Below, piece by piece: positions 8,256 through 15,425 of a stretch of 64,000 nucleotides of DNA; positions within the stretch are counted from its first letter, which is position 1, and every line of letters begins with the position of its first letter. The position numbers were made by a program, and so were the translations under genes. Location of the stretch: NCBI GenBank assembly GCA_032162705.1, contig JAVRON010000103.1:8228-72227 (forward strand), read 5' to 3'. The notes beneath the pieces were generated by a model that was not told the DNA's origin, did no database searches, and saw only the letters and a program-made list of their open reading frames with translations. The stretch comes from QHXN01 sp032162705 (lineage in GTDB: Bacteria; Acidobacteriota; Blastocatellia; Pyrinomonadales; Pyrinomonadaceae).

Positions 8256-8543
8256 TCACCACTTGACCGTGCCTTCCTTCGAGGTGTCGATCTGCGCGGT
8301 GGGCAGGTCGCCGCCGCCGAAGAAGAAGGCTTTCATGTTATCGAAGAGAAAGTTCTGCGCGTCCTCGTTCATCAGGTCGAGGCCGTAGTGGTTGATAATC
8401 ATGTTCTGTTTTTGCAGCCACTCGGCCCAGCACGGCTGGCAGATTTCCGAGCCGATGCGCTGCCCCATCTCGTTCGGGAAGGGGGCGTAGCCAAGCGCCG
8501 GGCGCTTCTCGCCGCAGCGCGCGCACTTGATCTGTTCGGCCAT
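8256..8543 (-). CDS. YggX-like Fe(II)-trafficking protein with added CxxC pairs
   Basis: 95 residues. Residues about 22-75 match the YggX/Iron_traffic family closely: PFPNEMGQRIGSEICQPCWA then EWLQKQNMIINHYGLDLMNE, equivalent to E. coli [20 protein letters not shown] and MLINEKKLNMM. That family protects Fe-S clusters from oxidants. Unlike E. coli YggX, this one carries CARC near the N-terminus and CQPC inside the family core, which could form a zinc ribbon or rubredoxin-like site. AAGGAG lies about 9 nt before the ATG. The peroxiredoxin gene lies directly upstream on the same strand, fitting an oxidative-stress role. Confidence 0.75.
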   Translation of the reverse strand: MAEQIKCARCGEKRPALGYAPFPNEMGQRIGSEICQPCWAEWLQKQNMIINHYGLDLMNEDAQNFLFDNMKAFFFGGGDLPTAQIDTSKEGTVKW

Positions 8544-8641
8544 CAGCAGAGTCTCCTTAGCAATAGTCCGGAAGTGAACTTTTCAGAGAGAGTCCGGAAG
8601 TAAAATTATCGTGTGGGCGAAGCATAGCACGCCGGAACGTT

Positions 8642-8711
8642 GAAGTAGGAACGATGAATGAAAGATGAGAAGTATTCAGTTCAATGTTCATCGTTCCTAC
8701 TTCATCGTTCC
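8642..8711. repeat. Intergenic inverted repeat overlapping the peroxiredoxin stop codon
   Basis: GAAGTAGGAACGATGAA (8642-8658) is inverted at 8687-8703. The right arm contains the TGA stop of the peroxiredoxin (8702-8704). It shares the stop-adjacent position with the other hairpins here, but the 7-bp periodicity is not evident. Confidence 0.7.
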
Positions 8712-9196
8712 CTTGCGGGGGCCTTGGCCGCGCGGATGGCGGCGAGCACTTCGTCGTCCTTCGGGCGGATGAGCGAGACTGCCTGTGCCTTGTTGTGACG
8801 CACCACGCCGTCGGCGTCGATGACGATGACGGCGCGCGCCGCGCGACCGGGGAGCCAAGACCTGGCATTGTACATCTCGGCCACACGGCGGTCGGGGTCG
8901 GAGAGCAGGCGTAGGGGGAGCGAGTGGTGCTCCGCGAATTTGCGATGCGACTCTACTGAGTCGGTCGAGACGCCGACGACCTCCGCGCCCAGAGCCTCAT
9001 AGTCCTCCCAACGGTCGCGCACAGAGCACATCTGCCGCGTGCAGACGGGCGTCTCGTCGCCCGGATAGAAGAGCAGCACGACGACGCGTCCGCGTTGATC
9101 TGAGAGTCGCCAGTCGTTGCCGTCGCCGTCCTTCAGAGTGAAGTCGGGTGCTGCCGCGCCGACTTTTGCGCTCGTCACTTCTTCCGTGTCGCTCAA
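8702..9196 (-). CDS. bcp: Bcp/AhpC-TSA family peroxiredoxin
   Basis: 164 residues, cytoplasmic. The thioredoxin fold begins with AAPDFTLKDGDGNDWRLSD. The active-site loop is YPGDETPVCTRQMCSVRD, with the peroxidatic Cys in PVCT and a resolving Cys five residues on (C-x4-C), the pattern of atypical two-Cys Bcp enzymes. Later features GVSTDSVESHRKFAE and LLSDPDRRVAEMYNA are typical. It reduces H2O2 or organic peroxides using thioredoxin. The ATG overlaps the stop of the upstream small membrane protein (ATGA, 9193-9196), so the two are co-translated. Confidence 0.9.
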   Translation of the reverse strand: MSDTEEVTSAKVGAAAPDFTLKDGDGNDWRLSDQRGRVVVLLFYPGDETPVCTRQMCSVRDRWEDYEALGAEVVGVSTDSVESHRKFAEHHSLPLRLLSDPDRRVAEMYNARSWLPGRAARAVIVIDADGVVRHNKAQAVSLIRPKDDEVLAAIRAAKAPARER

Positions 9197-9363
9197 TGCT
9201 TGCGCTCCTCCTCACGGTTCAGGTTGATTGCCGTTAGCTCGTCTGTGCTTGTGCCGAAGACTTTGGCACAGATGAAGATGGTGACGAAGACGAACCCGCC
9301 GATGGAGCACAGCACGATGAGGACGATGAAAAGACCGCCGATGAAATCGAGGTTGCCGCTCAT
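9193..9363 (-). CDS. Small single-pass membrane protein
   Basis: 56 residues from the ATG at 9363: a short polar N-terminus, one hydrophobic helix (GGLFIVLIVLCSIGGFVFVT) and a charged C-terminal tail ending NREEERKH. No family is recognised. The frame continues upstream through two further in-frame ATGs at 9381 and 9408, inside a 27-bp near-perfect tandem duplication encoding MASAYLSRG then MAGAYFMSG. The 71-residue form starting at 9408 is therefore also possible. It is coupled to the peroxiredoxin by an ATGA overlap, and is perhaps a membrane partner or anchor of that operon. Confidence 0.6.
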   Translation of the reverse strand: MSGNLDFIGGLFIVLIVLCSIGGFVFVTIFICAKVFGTSTDELTAINLNREEERKH

Positions 9364-9421
9364 GAAATAAGCGCCCGCCATTCCTCGACTCAAATAAGCG
9401 CTCGCCATTCCTTGCCTCGCG

Positions 9422-10438
9422 TTACGATTGAAAATCGCGTATGTCCTTGAAAGGCGTCTCGGGGTTGCGGAAGTCCGGGCGATAGTAGTGCGAGGCTCCG
9501 TCGTACTCCTGCATCCAGCCCTCCTCCATCCCCAACTCTTCGAGGAGCGAGACGGCACGCCACCACTCGCTCTCGTTGATGCGGCGCGAGAGCAGCATGA
9601 AGCGCTCGTCCGTCGCGGCCTTGTTCGTCGCATAGTATTGCGCCATGAGCGAGACGGCGACGCGCGGGCTTAAGCTCTCGCGAATCCATTCCAGAGACTC
9701 ACGCACGCCGGCGATGTCGTTCGGGAGCACGAGCAGGCGAATGACAAGCCCGCGCGCGAGCATCCCATCTGCGCCGAAGACCAGCTCGTCGCCCGTCTGG
9801 CGGTACATCTCTTTCAAAGCGGCGCGGGCGTGCTCGGTGTAGTTCGGGACTTTCGAGTATGTGTAGCCGTCGGACGAGTCTGCGTACTTCAGGTCGGGCA
9901 GGTATATGTCAACTACACGGTCGAGCAGGCCGAGCACCTCGACCGAGTCGTATGCGTTCGTGTTGTAGACGATGGGAAGCTTCAGGCCGCGACGGGCTGC
10001 GAGCAGGACGGCGCGCGCCATCTGCGGCGCGAAGTGTGTGGGCGAGACGAAGTTGATGTTGTGGCAGCCGCGCGACTGAAGCTCAAGCATCATCTCTGCG
10101 AGCCGCTCGTGCGTGACCTCGTTTTTAATCTGCGCTTTGTGCGCCTGTGAAATCTGGTAGTTCTGGCAGTAGACGCAGCGCAGATTGCAGTTGCCGAAGA
10201 AGACGTTGCCCGCGCCGTGCCTGCCCGTGAGCGCAGGCTCCTCGCCGAAGTGCGGCGTGTAGGACGAGACGACGGGGAGCGCACCCGAATAGCAGCGCGC
10301 AAGCTCGCCGCGCAGACGATTGTTGCCGCAATCGAGCGGGCAGACCGTGCAGGCTTCGAGCAGACGTTCGAGCGCCACGACGCGACGCTCAAGCTCACCC
10401 GACGCGTAGAGTCCGAGATACGAGGCGCGCGCCATCAA
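9422..10438 (-). CDS. COG1313-type radical SAM protein (PflX-like)
   Basis: 338 residues. The radical SAM cluster motif is CNLRCVYC (CX3CX2C), preceded by the family's extra cysteines (ACTVCPLDCGNNRLRGELARC region). Other family segments are HFGEEPALTGRHGAGNVFFG, HNINFVSPTHFAPQM and DIYLPDLKYADS. These proteins are annotated as putative pyruvate-formate-lyase activating enzymes, but their real substrate is not established. No glycyl radical enzyme is visible nearby. The start overlaps the stop of the DUF2721 gene (10435-10438), so the two are coupled. Confidence 0.85.
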   Translation of the reverse strand: MMARASYLGLYASGELERRVVALERLLEACTVCPLDCGNNRLRGELARCYSGALPVVSSYTPHFGEEPALTGRHGAGNVFFGNCNLRCVYCQNYQISQAHKAQIKNEVTHERLAEMMLELQSRGCHNINFVSPTHFAPQMARAVLLAARRGLKLPIVYNTNAYDSVEVLGLLDRVVDIYLPDLKYADSSDGYTYSKVPNYTEHARAALKEMYRQTGDELVFGADGMLARGLVIRLLVLPNDIAGVRESLEWIRESLSPRVAVSLMAQYYATNKAATDERFMLLSRRINESEWWRAVSLLEELGMEEGWMQEYDGASHYYRPDFRNPETPFKDIRDFQS

Positions 10439-10995
10439 ATCTTTCTCCTGAGCGTCAGAGGGTTGTGATGCGGGCTGCGCGTCTGGCGCAAATCAGGCGG
10501 GGCGAGCGCGCGCCCGAGCTTCCAGATAAAATCCATCTCGGCGTTCAGAGACACCTGCGCGAGTCGCGCCTCTTTGATAAGCAGGACGCTGCCTTGAAAA
10601 AGCCCGCACGCGCCAATGAGGCCGAGCACGACGGGGAACCAGGCGTAGCTCGCGTGCCCGATGGCGGCCACGATCCCGATGGAGACGCTCGTCGCGACGA
10701 AGACGCCGAGCGAGAGATAGAAGACGGTCATGCTCTTTTGCAGCAGACGCGAGCGGGTCGTCAGACGGTCGAGCTGGTTGAAGATGACGGCGCGGCGCTC
10801 CTCGAACAACTCGACGCCGTCCTCCTCTTGCGCCTTCATCATCTCCTCGAAGCGGTCGATGAGCATACGCACGCGGTCAACGACACGGCCCAGGCGCGTC
10901 GAGGTCGAGAGTATCAGCGCGCCGCAGGCCGAGATGAGCACGGCGGGCGTAATCATCGCCGACAGGACGGCCACGGCTGAAGAGAGTGGTTCCAT
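10435..10995 (-). CDS. DUF2721 family membrane protein
   Basis: 186 residues. N-terminal hydrophobic segment (AVLSAMITPAVLISACGALI), a cytoplasmic charged stretch with RLGRVVDRVRMLIDRFEEM, then two transmembrane helices (YLSLGVFVATSVSIGIVAAI and WFPVVLGLIGACGLFQGSVL) and a polar tail, matching DUF2721. Function unknown. It overlaps the radical SAM gene by 4 bp and is divergent from the Lys/Gly/Ala-repeat gene across a 413-bp gap. Confidence 0.8.
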   Translation of the reverse strand: MEPLSSAVAVLSAMITPAVLISACGALILSTSTRLGRVVDRVRMLIDRFEEMMKAQEEDGVELFEERRAVIFNQLDRLTTRSRLLQKSMTVFYLSLGVFVATSVSIGIVAAIGHASYAWFPVVLGLIGACGLFQGSVLLIKEARLAQVSLNAEMDFIWKLGRALAPPDLRQTRSPHHNPLTLRRKI

Positions 10996-11083
10996 CTGTT
11001 CTTTCCGAGTGCTCGGTCTTTTGTTCGACTTCCGGCGCGCTCATTATGGCGGCTCGCGGCGCGCGCGGGCAAGGCCGTTGATG

Positions 11084-11230
11084 AAAGGCAAGCCCCTCCG
11101 GGGAAGGCAAAAGGCAAAGGGCAAAAGGCAAAAGTGAAAAGTAAGACGAGAAGCAGCGTGGCTCTCGTCCTTTTGATTTTGCCTTTTACCTTTCCTTGAA
11201 TTTTTGCCTTCCCCGGAGAGGCTTGCCTTC
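11084..11230. repeat. Long inverted repeat, arms of AGGCAAA units, in a divergent intergenic gap
   Basis: The left arm 11084-11135 contains repeated AGGCAAA/GGCAAAA units. The right arm 11170-11230 is complementary (TTTTGCCTT units), including CCCCGGAGAGGCTTGCC opposite GGCAAGCCCCTCCGGGG. It is not directly 3' of a gene here: both flanking genes start at this gap (10995 minus, 11410 plus). Confidence 0.8.
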
Positions 11231-11409
11231 TCAACAGAGCAGCAAGGAATTTTTTTTCGGCAGCGCGTAAAAGTATTGGTTCGCGTGAATGAAAGTTGTG
11301 CTATCCTCCGCCGCAAAGCGACAAAAGTTCTTTGCGCCGCACTTATAACGCTAGGCACGACCTCGCCTGAGCGTGAGGTCACAACTCTCACAAAAGGAGC
11401 AGATCAAAG

Positions 11410-12228
11410 ATGTCCAGTAACAGAGACGACAGAGACGACTTGACGGGTAGCGGCGGCGGCGGTGCTGAGACCGGCGGCGTTGAGACGGGCGCGGGCGCGA
11501 CCGGAGGAAGCGGCAACGATGCCGAAGGCACACACGGCGGAGCGGCCATCGGGCGTACCACGGGGATGGGCGCAGGTATCTCGGGCGGCGGCACGCCGGG
11601 CACGGGCGAAGGCTCGGGCGGTGGAGACGTTGCCGGAGGTGGCGCGACGAAAGCTGGCGCGACGAAGGGCGGCGCAGCCGTTGGCGGCAGCGGAGCCAAG
11701 GGCGGCGCGAAGAACGCTGGCGGCGGTGGTGCTTCGAGTAAGGGTGGTGCTGCTAAGAATGCCGGAGCAGGAAAGGGGGCTGGCAAAGGCGGCGCGAAAG
11801 GCGGAGCCGCTAAGGCAAGCGCCAAGAGCGGCAGCAAGAGCGGCGGCACGATTGCTACGAAAGGCGGAGCCAAAGCTGGAGCTAAAACCGGAGCGAAGAG
11901 CGGCGCTAAAGCCGGAGCGAAAGGCGGAACCAAAGCCAGCGCAAAGGGCGGAGCCAAAGCTAGTGTCAAGAAGTCGGGCGGAGCCAAAGGCGGCGCGAAG
12001 GGCAGCAGTGGGAGCGGCGCGCGGGGCGGCTCTAAGGGTGCGTCCAAGGGTTCCGTAAAGGGCAGCGCGAAGAAGGGCGGCGCTAAAGGCGGAGCCGGTA
12101 AGAGGAGCGCGAAGAAGAGCGCAGGTCAGCTTCAATCGTCGGCGGTGATACAGTCGGGGTCGGTAAGGGTGGTAGTGGTGGAGACGGCGCAGGGAGCGCG
12201 TTCAAAGAAAGGCCGAGGGAGCCGGTAG
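11410..12228 (+). CDS. Lys/Gly/Ala-repeat basic protein, probably frameshifted near its C-terminus
   Basis: AAAGGAG lies 9-10 nt before the ATG. Residues 1-75 are Gly/Thr/acidic (MSSNRDDRDDLTGSGGGGAE). Residues 75-240 are degenerate KGGAKA/KAGAKS repeats, strongly basic and resembling bacterial histone-H1-like or KGG-repeat proteins, so nucleic-acid binding is plausible. After about residue 240 this frame loses its character (LQSSAVIQSGSVRVVVVETA). The -1 frame instead continues with GDTVGVGKGGSGGDGAGSAF and an amphipathic tail ending AFESLSSKVR, stop at 12323-12325. Either a sequencing or real frameshift, or programmed slippage, joins the two between about 12110 and 12145. No classical slippery heptamer is obvious. 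Confidence 0.65.
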   Translation: MSSNRDDRDDLTGSGGGGAETGGVETGAGATGGSGNDAEGTHGGAAIGRTTGMGAGISGGGTPGTGEGSGGGDVAGGGATKAGATKGGAAVGGSGAKGGAKNAGGGGASSKGGAAKNAGAGKGAGKGGAKGGAAKASAKSGSKSGGTIATKGGAKAGAKTGAKSGAKAGAKGGTKASAKGGAKASVKKSGGAKGGAKGSSGSGARGGSKGASKGSVKGSAKKGGAKGGAGKRSAKKSAGQLQSSAVIQSGSVRVVVVETAQGARSKKGRGSR

Positions 12229-12325
12229 TCAAGAGAGCTTTCCGCAACTTCGTCGCACAGAACGCCGGGCGCGTCAACGCGAAGGTCTTCAATGCCTTCG
12301 AGAGCCTGAGCAGTAAAGTGCGCTG
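12120..12325 (+). other. Probable C-terminal continuation of the repeat protein in the -1 frame
   Basis: This frame (codons in register with 12144) encodes GDTVGVGKGGSGGDGAGSAF followed by a charged helix (VVKRAFRNFVAQNAGRVNAK, then VFNAFESLSSKVR) and TGA at 12323-12325. Composition matches the repeat protein much better than the in-frame tail that ends at 12228. There is no start codon, so it is only meaningful as a frameshifted continuation. Confidence 0.5.
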
Positions 12326-12412
12326 ACGCTCGCGCTCAAGCAAAAAGCCTTAGACCATCCATCCGCGATGCCGCTTCCGAGCATCACACGCTGAAAGAAG
12401 CGATCCGGTATG

Positions 12413-12540
12413 AGAGGCAAAAGGCAAAAGGCAAAAGGTACGAGGCAAAGGGTAGGGAAGACGGCGATGCTCTTCTTCCTTCTCGCTTTTGCCTTCTGCC
12501 TTTTGCCTTTTGCTTTCCGCGACAGCAGCTTGCCTTTTGT
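12413..12540. repeat. AGGCAAA-type inverted repeat overlapping the VWFA gene start
   Basis: The left arm 12413-12457 has GAGGCAAAAGGCAAAAGGC units. The right arm from about 12479 has CTTTTGCC units and a second partial copy near 12528. The right arm is translated as the hydrophobic core of the VWFA protein's signal peptide. It is the same unit family as the hairpins at 11084 and 15080. Confidence 0.75.
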
Positions 12541-13837
12541 CTTCAGCGACAGTCATGCCTTAGCCCGCGCACACGCGCAGGCGGGCCGCAGGACTCCGGG
12601 GAGCGAGACCAAGAAGAACACACAGGAGAAGCCGCCCGAAACGAAAGCGCCCGAGTCGCCCACGCCCGCGCAGCCCGACACGACGGCGGAGGACGTGGAC
12701 GAGGGCGAGACGGTCAAGGTCGAGACGAACCTCGTCACCGTGCCCGTCATCGCGAGCGACCGCGAGGGGCGTTACGTTCCGGACTTGAAGGCCGAAGAGT
12801 TCAGCGTCTCCGAAGACGGCACGGAGCAGCGCGTCGCTTTCTTCGCGACCGTCACAGAGCCTTTCAGCGTCGTCCTCTTGATCGACACGAGCGCCAGCAC
12901 GACCGTCGAGAAGATGCGGCAGGTGCAGGCGGCGGCCATCGCCTTCACCGACGAGTTGCGCGCGGGCGACCGCATGAAGGTCATCTCCTTCGACGACGAG
13001 GTACGCGACCTCTGCGACTTCACCTCCGACCGTGCCGCGCTCGCCTCGGCCATAAGCTCGACGCGTCCCGGCAAGGGCACGCGCCTTTACGACGCCTTCG
13101 ATCTCGCCTTCCGCTCGCTCCGCCGCCTGAAGGGTCGCAAGGCCGTCATCATGCTCACCGACGGTGTAGACTTCCACAGCGGCAGCCGCACCTACGGAGA
13201 CAACCGCCGCGCCGTCGAAGAGGCGGACGTGATCGTCTACCCCGTTCGCTTCGACACACGCGCCGAGACCGAGCAGCTCGCACGCCAGCAGGCACGCGGC
13301 GGCCAGACGGTAGACCTCGGAACCATCCTCGGCAAAATCCCCGGCATGCCGCCCGGCACAGTCGTCATCAACCCGCGCGGCGGCTCGAACCCGCGCGGCG
13401 GCTCAGGCCGAGACCCGAACAGCCGTCCTCCCGCGCCATCGAGCGGCGGCAGCAGCGGAGTGCCCGACGTTACCGCGCGGGGGCCTGACGAGAGAACAGG
13501 CGGCGGCAGCGGCAACGGCAGCGGCAACGGCGGCAGCGGCGGCAGTAGCAACAGCGATGCCTCTATCGCCTCGATGCTGGACAATCTCTACAAGCTCGCC
13601 GACGACTACCTGAACGAGATGGCGCAGACCACCGGAGGCCGCCTCATCCGCGCCGATAATCCCTCGATGCTTCCGCGCGCCTTCCAGCAGATCGCCGAAG
13701 AGCTACGCACGCAATATTCTCTGGGCTACTACCCGGCCAACACCGCACGCGACGGCAAGTACCGCAAGATTCGCGTCCGCATCACGCGCAAGAACGTCTC
13801 CGTCCGCACGCGCCCCGGCTACCGCGCGCGCAAATAG
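12467..13837 (+). CDS. Secreted VWFA-related protein (acidobacterial type)
   Basis: 456 residues from the ATG at 12467, preceded by GGGAAG. The longer frame from 12410 only adds translated repeat. The signal peptide MLFFLLAFAFCLLPFAF is encoded by the right arm of an AGGCAAA hairpin. A Pro/Thr linker follows, then the acidobacterial VWFA layout: TNLVTVPVIASDREGRYVPD, EEFSVSEDG, the MIDAS segment LLIDTSAST (DxSxS) and KAVIMLTDGVDFHSG. The insert at about residues 280-350 is Gly/Ser/Pro-rich, and the C-terminal RTQYSLGYYPAN is typical. Likely extracytoplasmic and adhesive or scaffold-like. No transcriptional partner is obvious. Confidence 0.85.
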   Translation: MLFFLLAFAFCLLPFAFRDSSLPFVFSDSHALARAHAQAGRRTPGSETKKNTQEKPPETKAPESPTPAQPDTTAEDVDEGETVKVETNLVTVPVIASDREGRYVPDLKAEEFSVSEDGTEQRVAFFATVTEPFSVVLLIDTSASTTVEKMRQVQAAAIAFTDELRAGDRMKVISFDDEVRDLCDFTSDRAALASAISSTRPGKGTRLYDAFDLAFRSLRRLKGRKAVIMLTDGVDFHSGSRTYGDNRRAVEEADVIVYPVRFDTRAETEQLARQQARGGQTVDLGTILGKIPGMPPGTVVINPRGGSNPRGGSGRDPNSRPPAPSSGGSSGVPDVTARGPDERTGGGSGNGSGNGGSGGSSNSDASIASMLDNLYKLADDYLNEMAQTTGGRLIRADNPSMLPRAFQQIAEELRTQYSLGYYPANTARDGKYRKIRVRITRKNVSVRTRPGYRARK

Positions 13838-13869
13838 GCCCGTTCTTAAAGCCCCGTCAGGGGCGGAAG

Positions 13870-14041
13870 AATGTAGCCCACGGCGCGAGCCGTGGGGACA
13901 GTGGCAATAAAAATTACGGAAGCCCCGGAGGGGCGGAATAAATTCGAGCCAACATTATTCGCAAGCTCGGATTTCTTTCGCCCCTCCGGGGCTTCCGTAA
14001 TTTTTGCGTGGCTTGTTCTCACGGCTGACGCCGTGGGCTAC
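13870..14041. repeat. Nested palindromic element (GCCCCGGAGGGGCG core)
   Basis: A 27-bp perfect arm at 13911-13937 (contains GAAGCCCCGGAGGGGCG) is inverted at 13979-14005. Outside it TGTAGCCCACGGC (13872 on) is matched by GCCGTGGGCTACA near 14030-14042, and a copy of AAAGCCCCGTCAGGGGCG precedes it at about 13849. Similar REP-like GCCCCGGAGGGGC sequences recur in genomes of several deep-branching phyla (general knowledge). It fills the gap between the VWFA and GntR genes. Confidence 0.75.
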
Positions 14042-14150
14042 AATCTGTCGCCGCTGGCGCGGCTACAACAAATTTTCTCGCTGCGCTGCCGTTGCTACGT
14101 GGAACCGCGCGACAATGCGACCGTTGAATCTTAAACTCTGAACTCTTCTT

Positions 14151-15425
14151 ATGCGCCTGTGGCTCTCGAAGAACAGCGACGTGCCTCTGCGCGAGCAGCT
14201 CGTGCGGCAGATCATGCTCGGCGTCGTGAGCGACGACCTGAAGCCGGGGCAGCGTCTGCCTTCGACGCGCGAGCTTGCGCGGCGCTTCCGCATCCACTCG
14301 AACACGGTAAGCGCCGCCTACCGCGACCTTGAGCGCGCGGGCTGGCTCGAAGTGCGAAAGGGCAGCGGCGTCTATGTCCGCCAGCTCGGCGATAGCGACC
14401 CGACGGACGCGCCGCTCGACTCGCGCCTCGAACTCGACCGGCTCATCTCGGCCTTCCTCACGCTTGCGCGCGGGCAGGGTCACACGCTCGCCGAAGTGCA
14501 GTTGCGCTTGAAGCACTGGCTGAGTCTTGAGCCGCCCGACCACTTTCTCGTCGTCGAGCCGGACGAGGGGTTGCGCGAAATCCTGATGGCTGAGATCGCG
14601 GAAGCGTCGGCGCTGCGTGTGACGGGCTGCGGATACGAGGAGTGCGGCGACGTGGGGCGACTAGGTGGGGCGGCGGTCGTCGCGCTCTACAGCAAGGCGG
14701 AGGAGGTGCGGCGTGCGCTGCCTCTGGACGCGTCGCCGATCTTCCTGCACACGCGCTCGATCCCCGAGTCGCTCGCGGGCGAGCAGACGCCGCCGCGCGA
14801 CGCGCTCATCTCGGTCGTCTCGCGCTGGCCGAAGTTCCTCGAATGGGCGCGCGTCTTTCTGGTCGCCGCGGGCGCGGACGCGGACGCGCTCGATCTGCGC
14901 GACGCGCGCGAGGAAGGATGGGAGCGTGGACTTCGCTCCAGCGCCTATGTCATCACAGACGCGCTTACCGCGCGCCGACTCCCCACCGACGTGACGGCGC
15001 GCATCTACCGCATCGTCGCCGACTCTTCGCTCGAAGAGCTTCGCACCTTCGTCGAGCGCTTCCTGACCGGCGGGAACCAGGAAGGCAAAAGGCAAGAGGC
15101 AAAAGGCAAAAGTGAAAGACGAGAGCGCCGCTGTCTGGCACGCCGTCTTTATTGTCCCTTTGCCTTTTGCCTTACGGAAGTTTGCCTCTTGCCTTCCCAC
15201 ACGCCTTTTGCCTTCTTCACTCCTGCTCTATCATTGGGCCGCCGCCGGGAGGGCTTATGGCCGAAGACCAGACCTCGCGAGAGATATCGGAACAGCTCGT
15301 CGAACGACTCGACCACCTGGAGCAGTTGCTGCAAGCGCAGACCGCTCGGCTCTACGCCGTCGAGCAACGCGTGGGACTTGAGCCGCCGCCGCCGCAACAG
15401 CGACGACCACTCTACGAATCGCTGA
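14151..15425 (+). CDS. GntR family (YtrA-like) regulator with aberrant C-terminal readthrough
   Basis: Residues 1-75 are a GntR winged helix (VPLREQLVRQIMLGVVSDDL, then LPSTRELARRFRIHSNTVSA and DLERAGWLEVRKGSGVYV). Residues about 80-305 form an effector or dimer region ending SSLEELRTFVERFLTGGN. From there the frame reads through an AGGCAAA hairpin (15080-15214) as QEGKRQEAKGKSER and on into out-of-frame sequence of the next gene, stopping only at 15425, so it overlaps the DUF2339 start by 169 bp. The native end was probably near 15075: the codon after GGN is CAG, one base from TAG, and sister hairpins directly follow a stop. Treat the last 115 or so residues as unreliable. Confidence 0.75.
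   Translation: MRLWLSKNSDVPLREQLVRQIMLGVVSDDLKPGQRLPSTRELARRFRIHSNTVSAAYRDLERAGWLEVRKGSGVYVRQLGDSDPTDAPLDSRLELDRLISAFLTLARGQGHTLAEVQLRLKHWLSLEPPDHFLVVEPDEGLREILMAEIAEASALRVTGCGYEECGDVGRLGGAAVVALYSKAEEVRRALPLDASPIFLHTRSIPESLAGEQTPPRDALISVVSRWPKFLEWARVFLVAAGADADALDLRDAREEGWERGLRSSAYVITDALTARRLPTDVTARIYRIVADSSLEELRTFVERFLTGGNQEGKRQEAKGKSERRERRCLARRLYCPFAFCLTEVCLLPSHTPFAFFTPALSLGRRREGLWPKTRPRERYRNSSSNDSTTWSSCCKRRPLGSTPSSNAWDLSRRRRNSDDHSTNR
15080..15214. repeat. AGGCAAA-type inverted repeat at the GntR/DUF2339 junction
   Basis: The left arm 15080-15112 has GGCAAAAGGCAAGAGGCAAA units. The right arm 15155-15214 has TTTGCC/CTTGCC units in complement. It is placed exactly where a GntR stop codon would be expected, but no stop remains in frame. 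Confidence 0.8.

Noticed and set aside
8632..8712. Hairpins as simple rho-independent terminators only
   Set aside because: Most lack a U-tract after the stem and have internal tandem units, so a pure terminator label does not explain their structure, although some may terminate.
11640..12110. Possible CRISPR-like or satellite array in the Lys/Gly/Ala gene
   Set aside because: The repeats are short, codon-based and degenerate, without constant-length repeats and unique spacers.
11388..12135. Two long minus-strand frames (219 and 243 codons) rich in Pro/Leu/Ala
   Set aside because: Both are antisense readings of the repetitive GC-rich Lys/Gly/Ala gene, which has the better ribosome binding site; no independent start signal.
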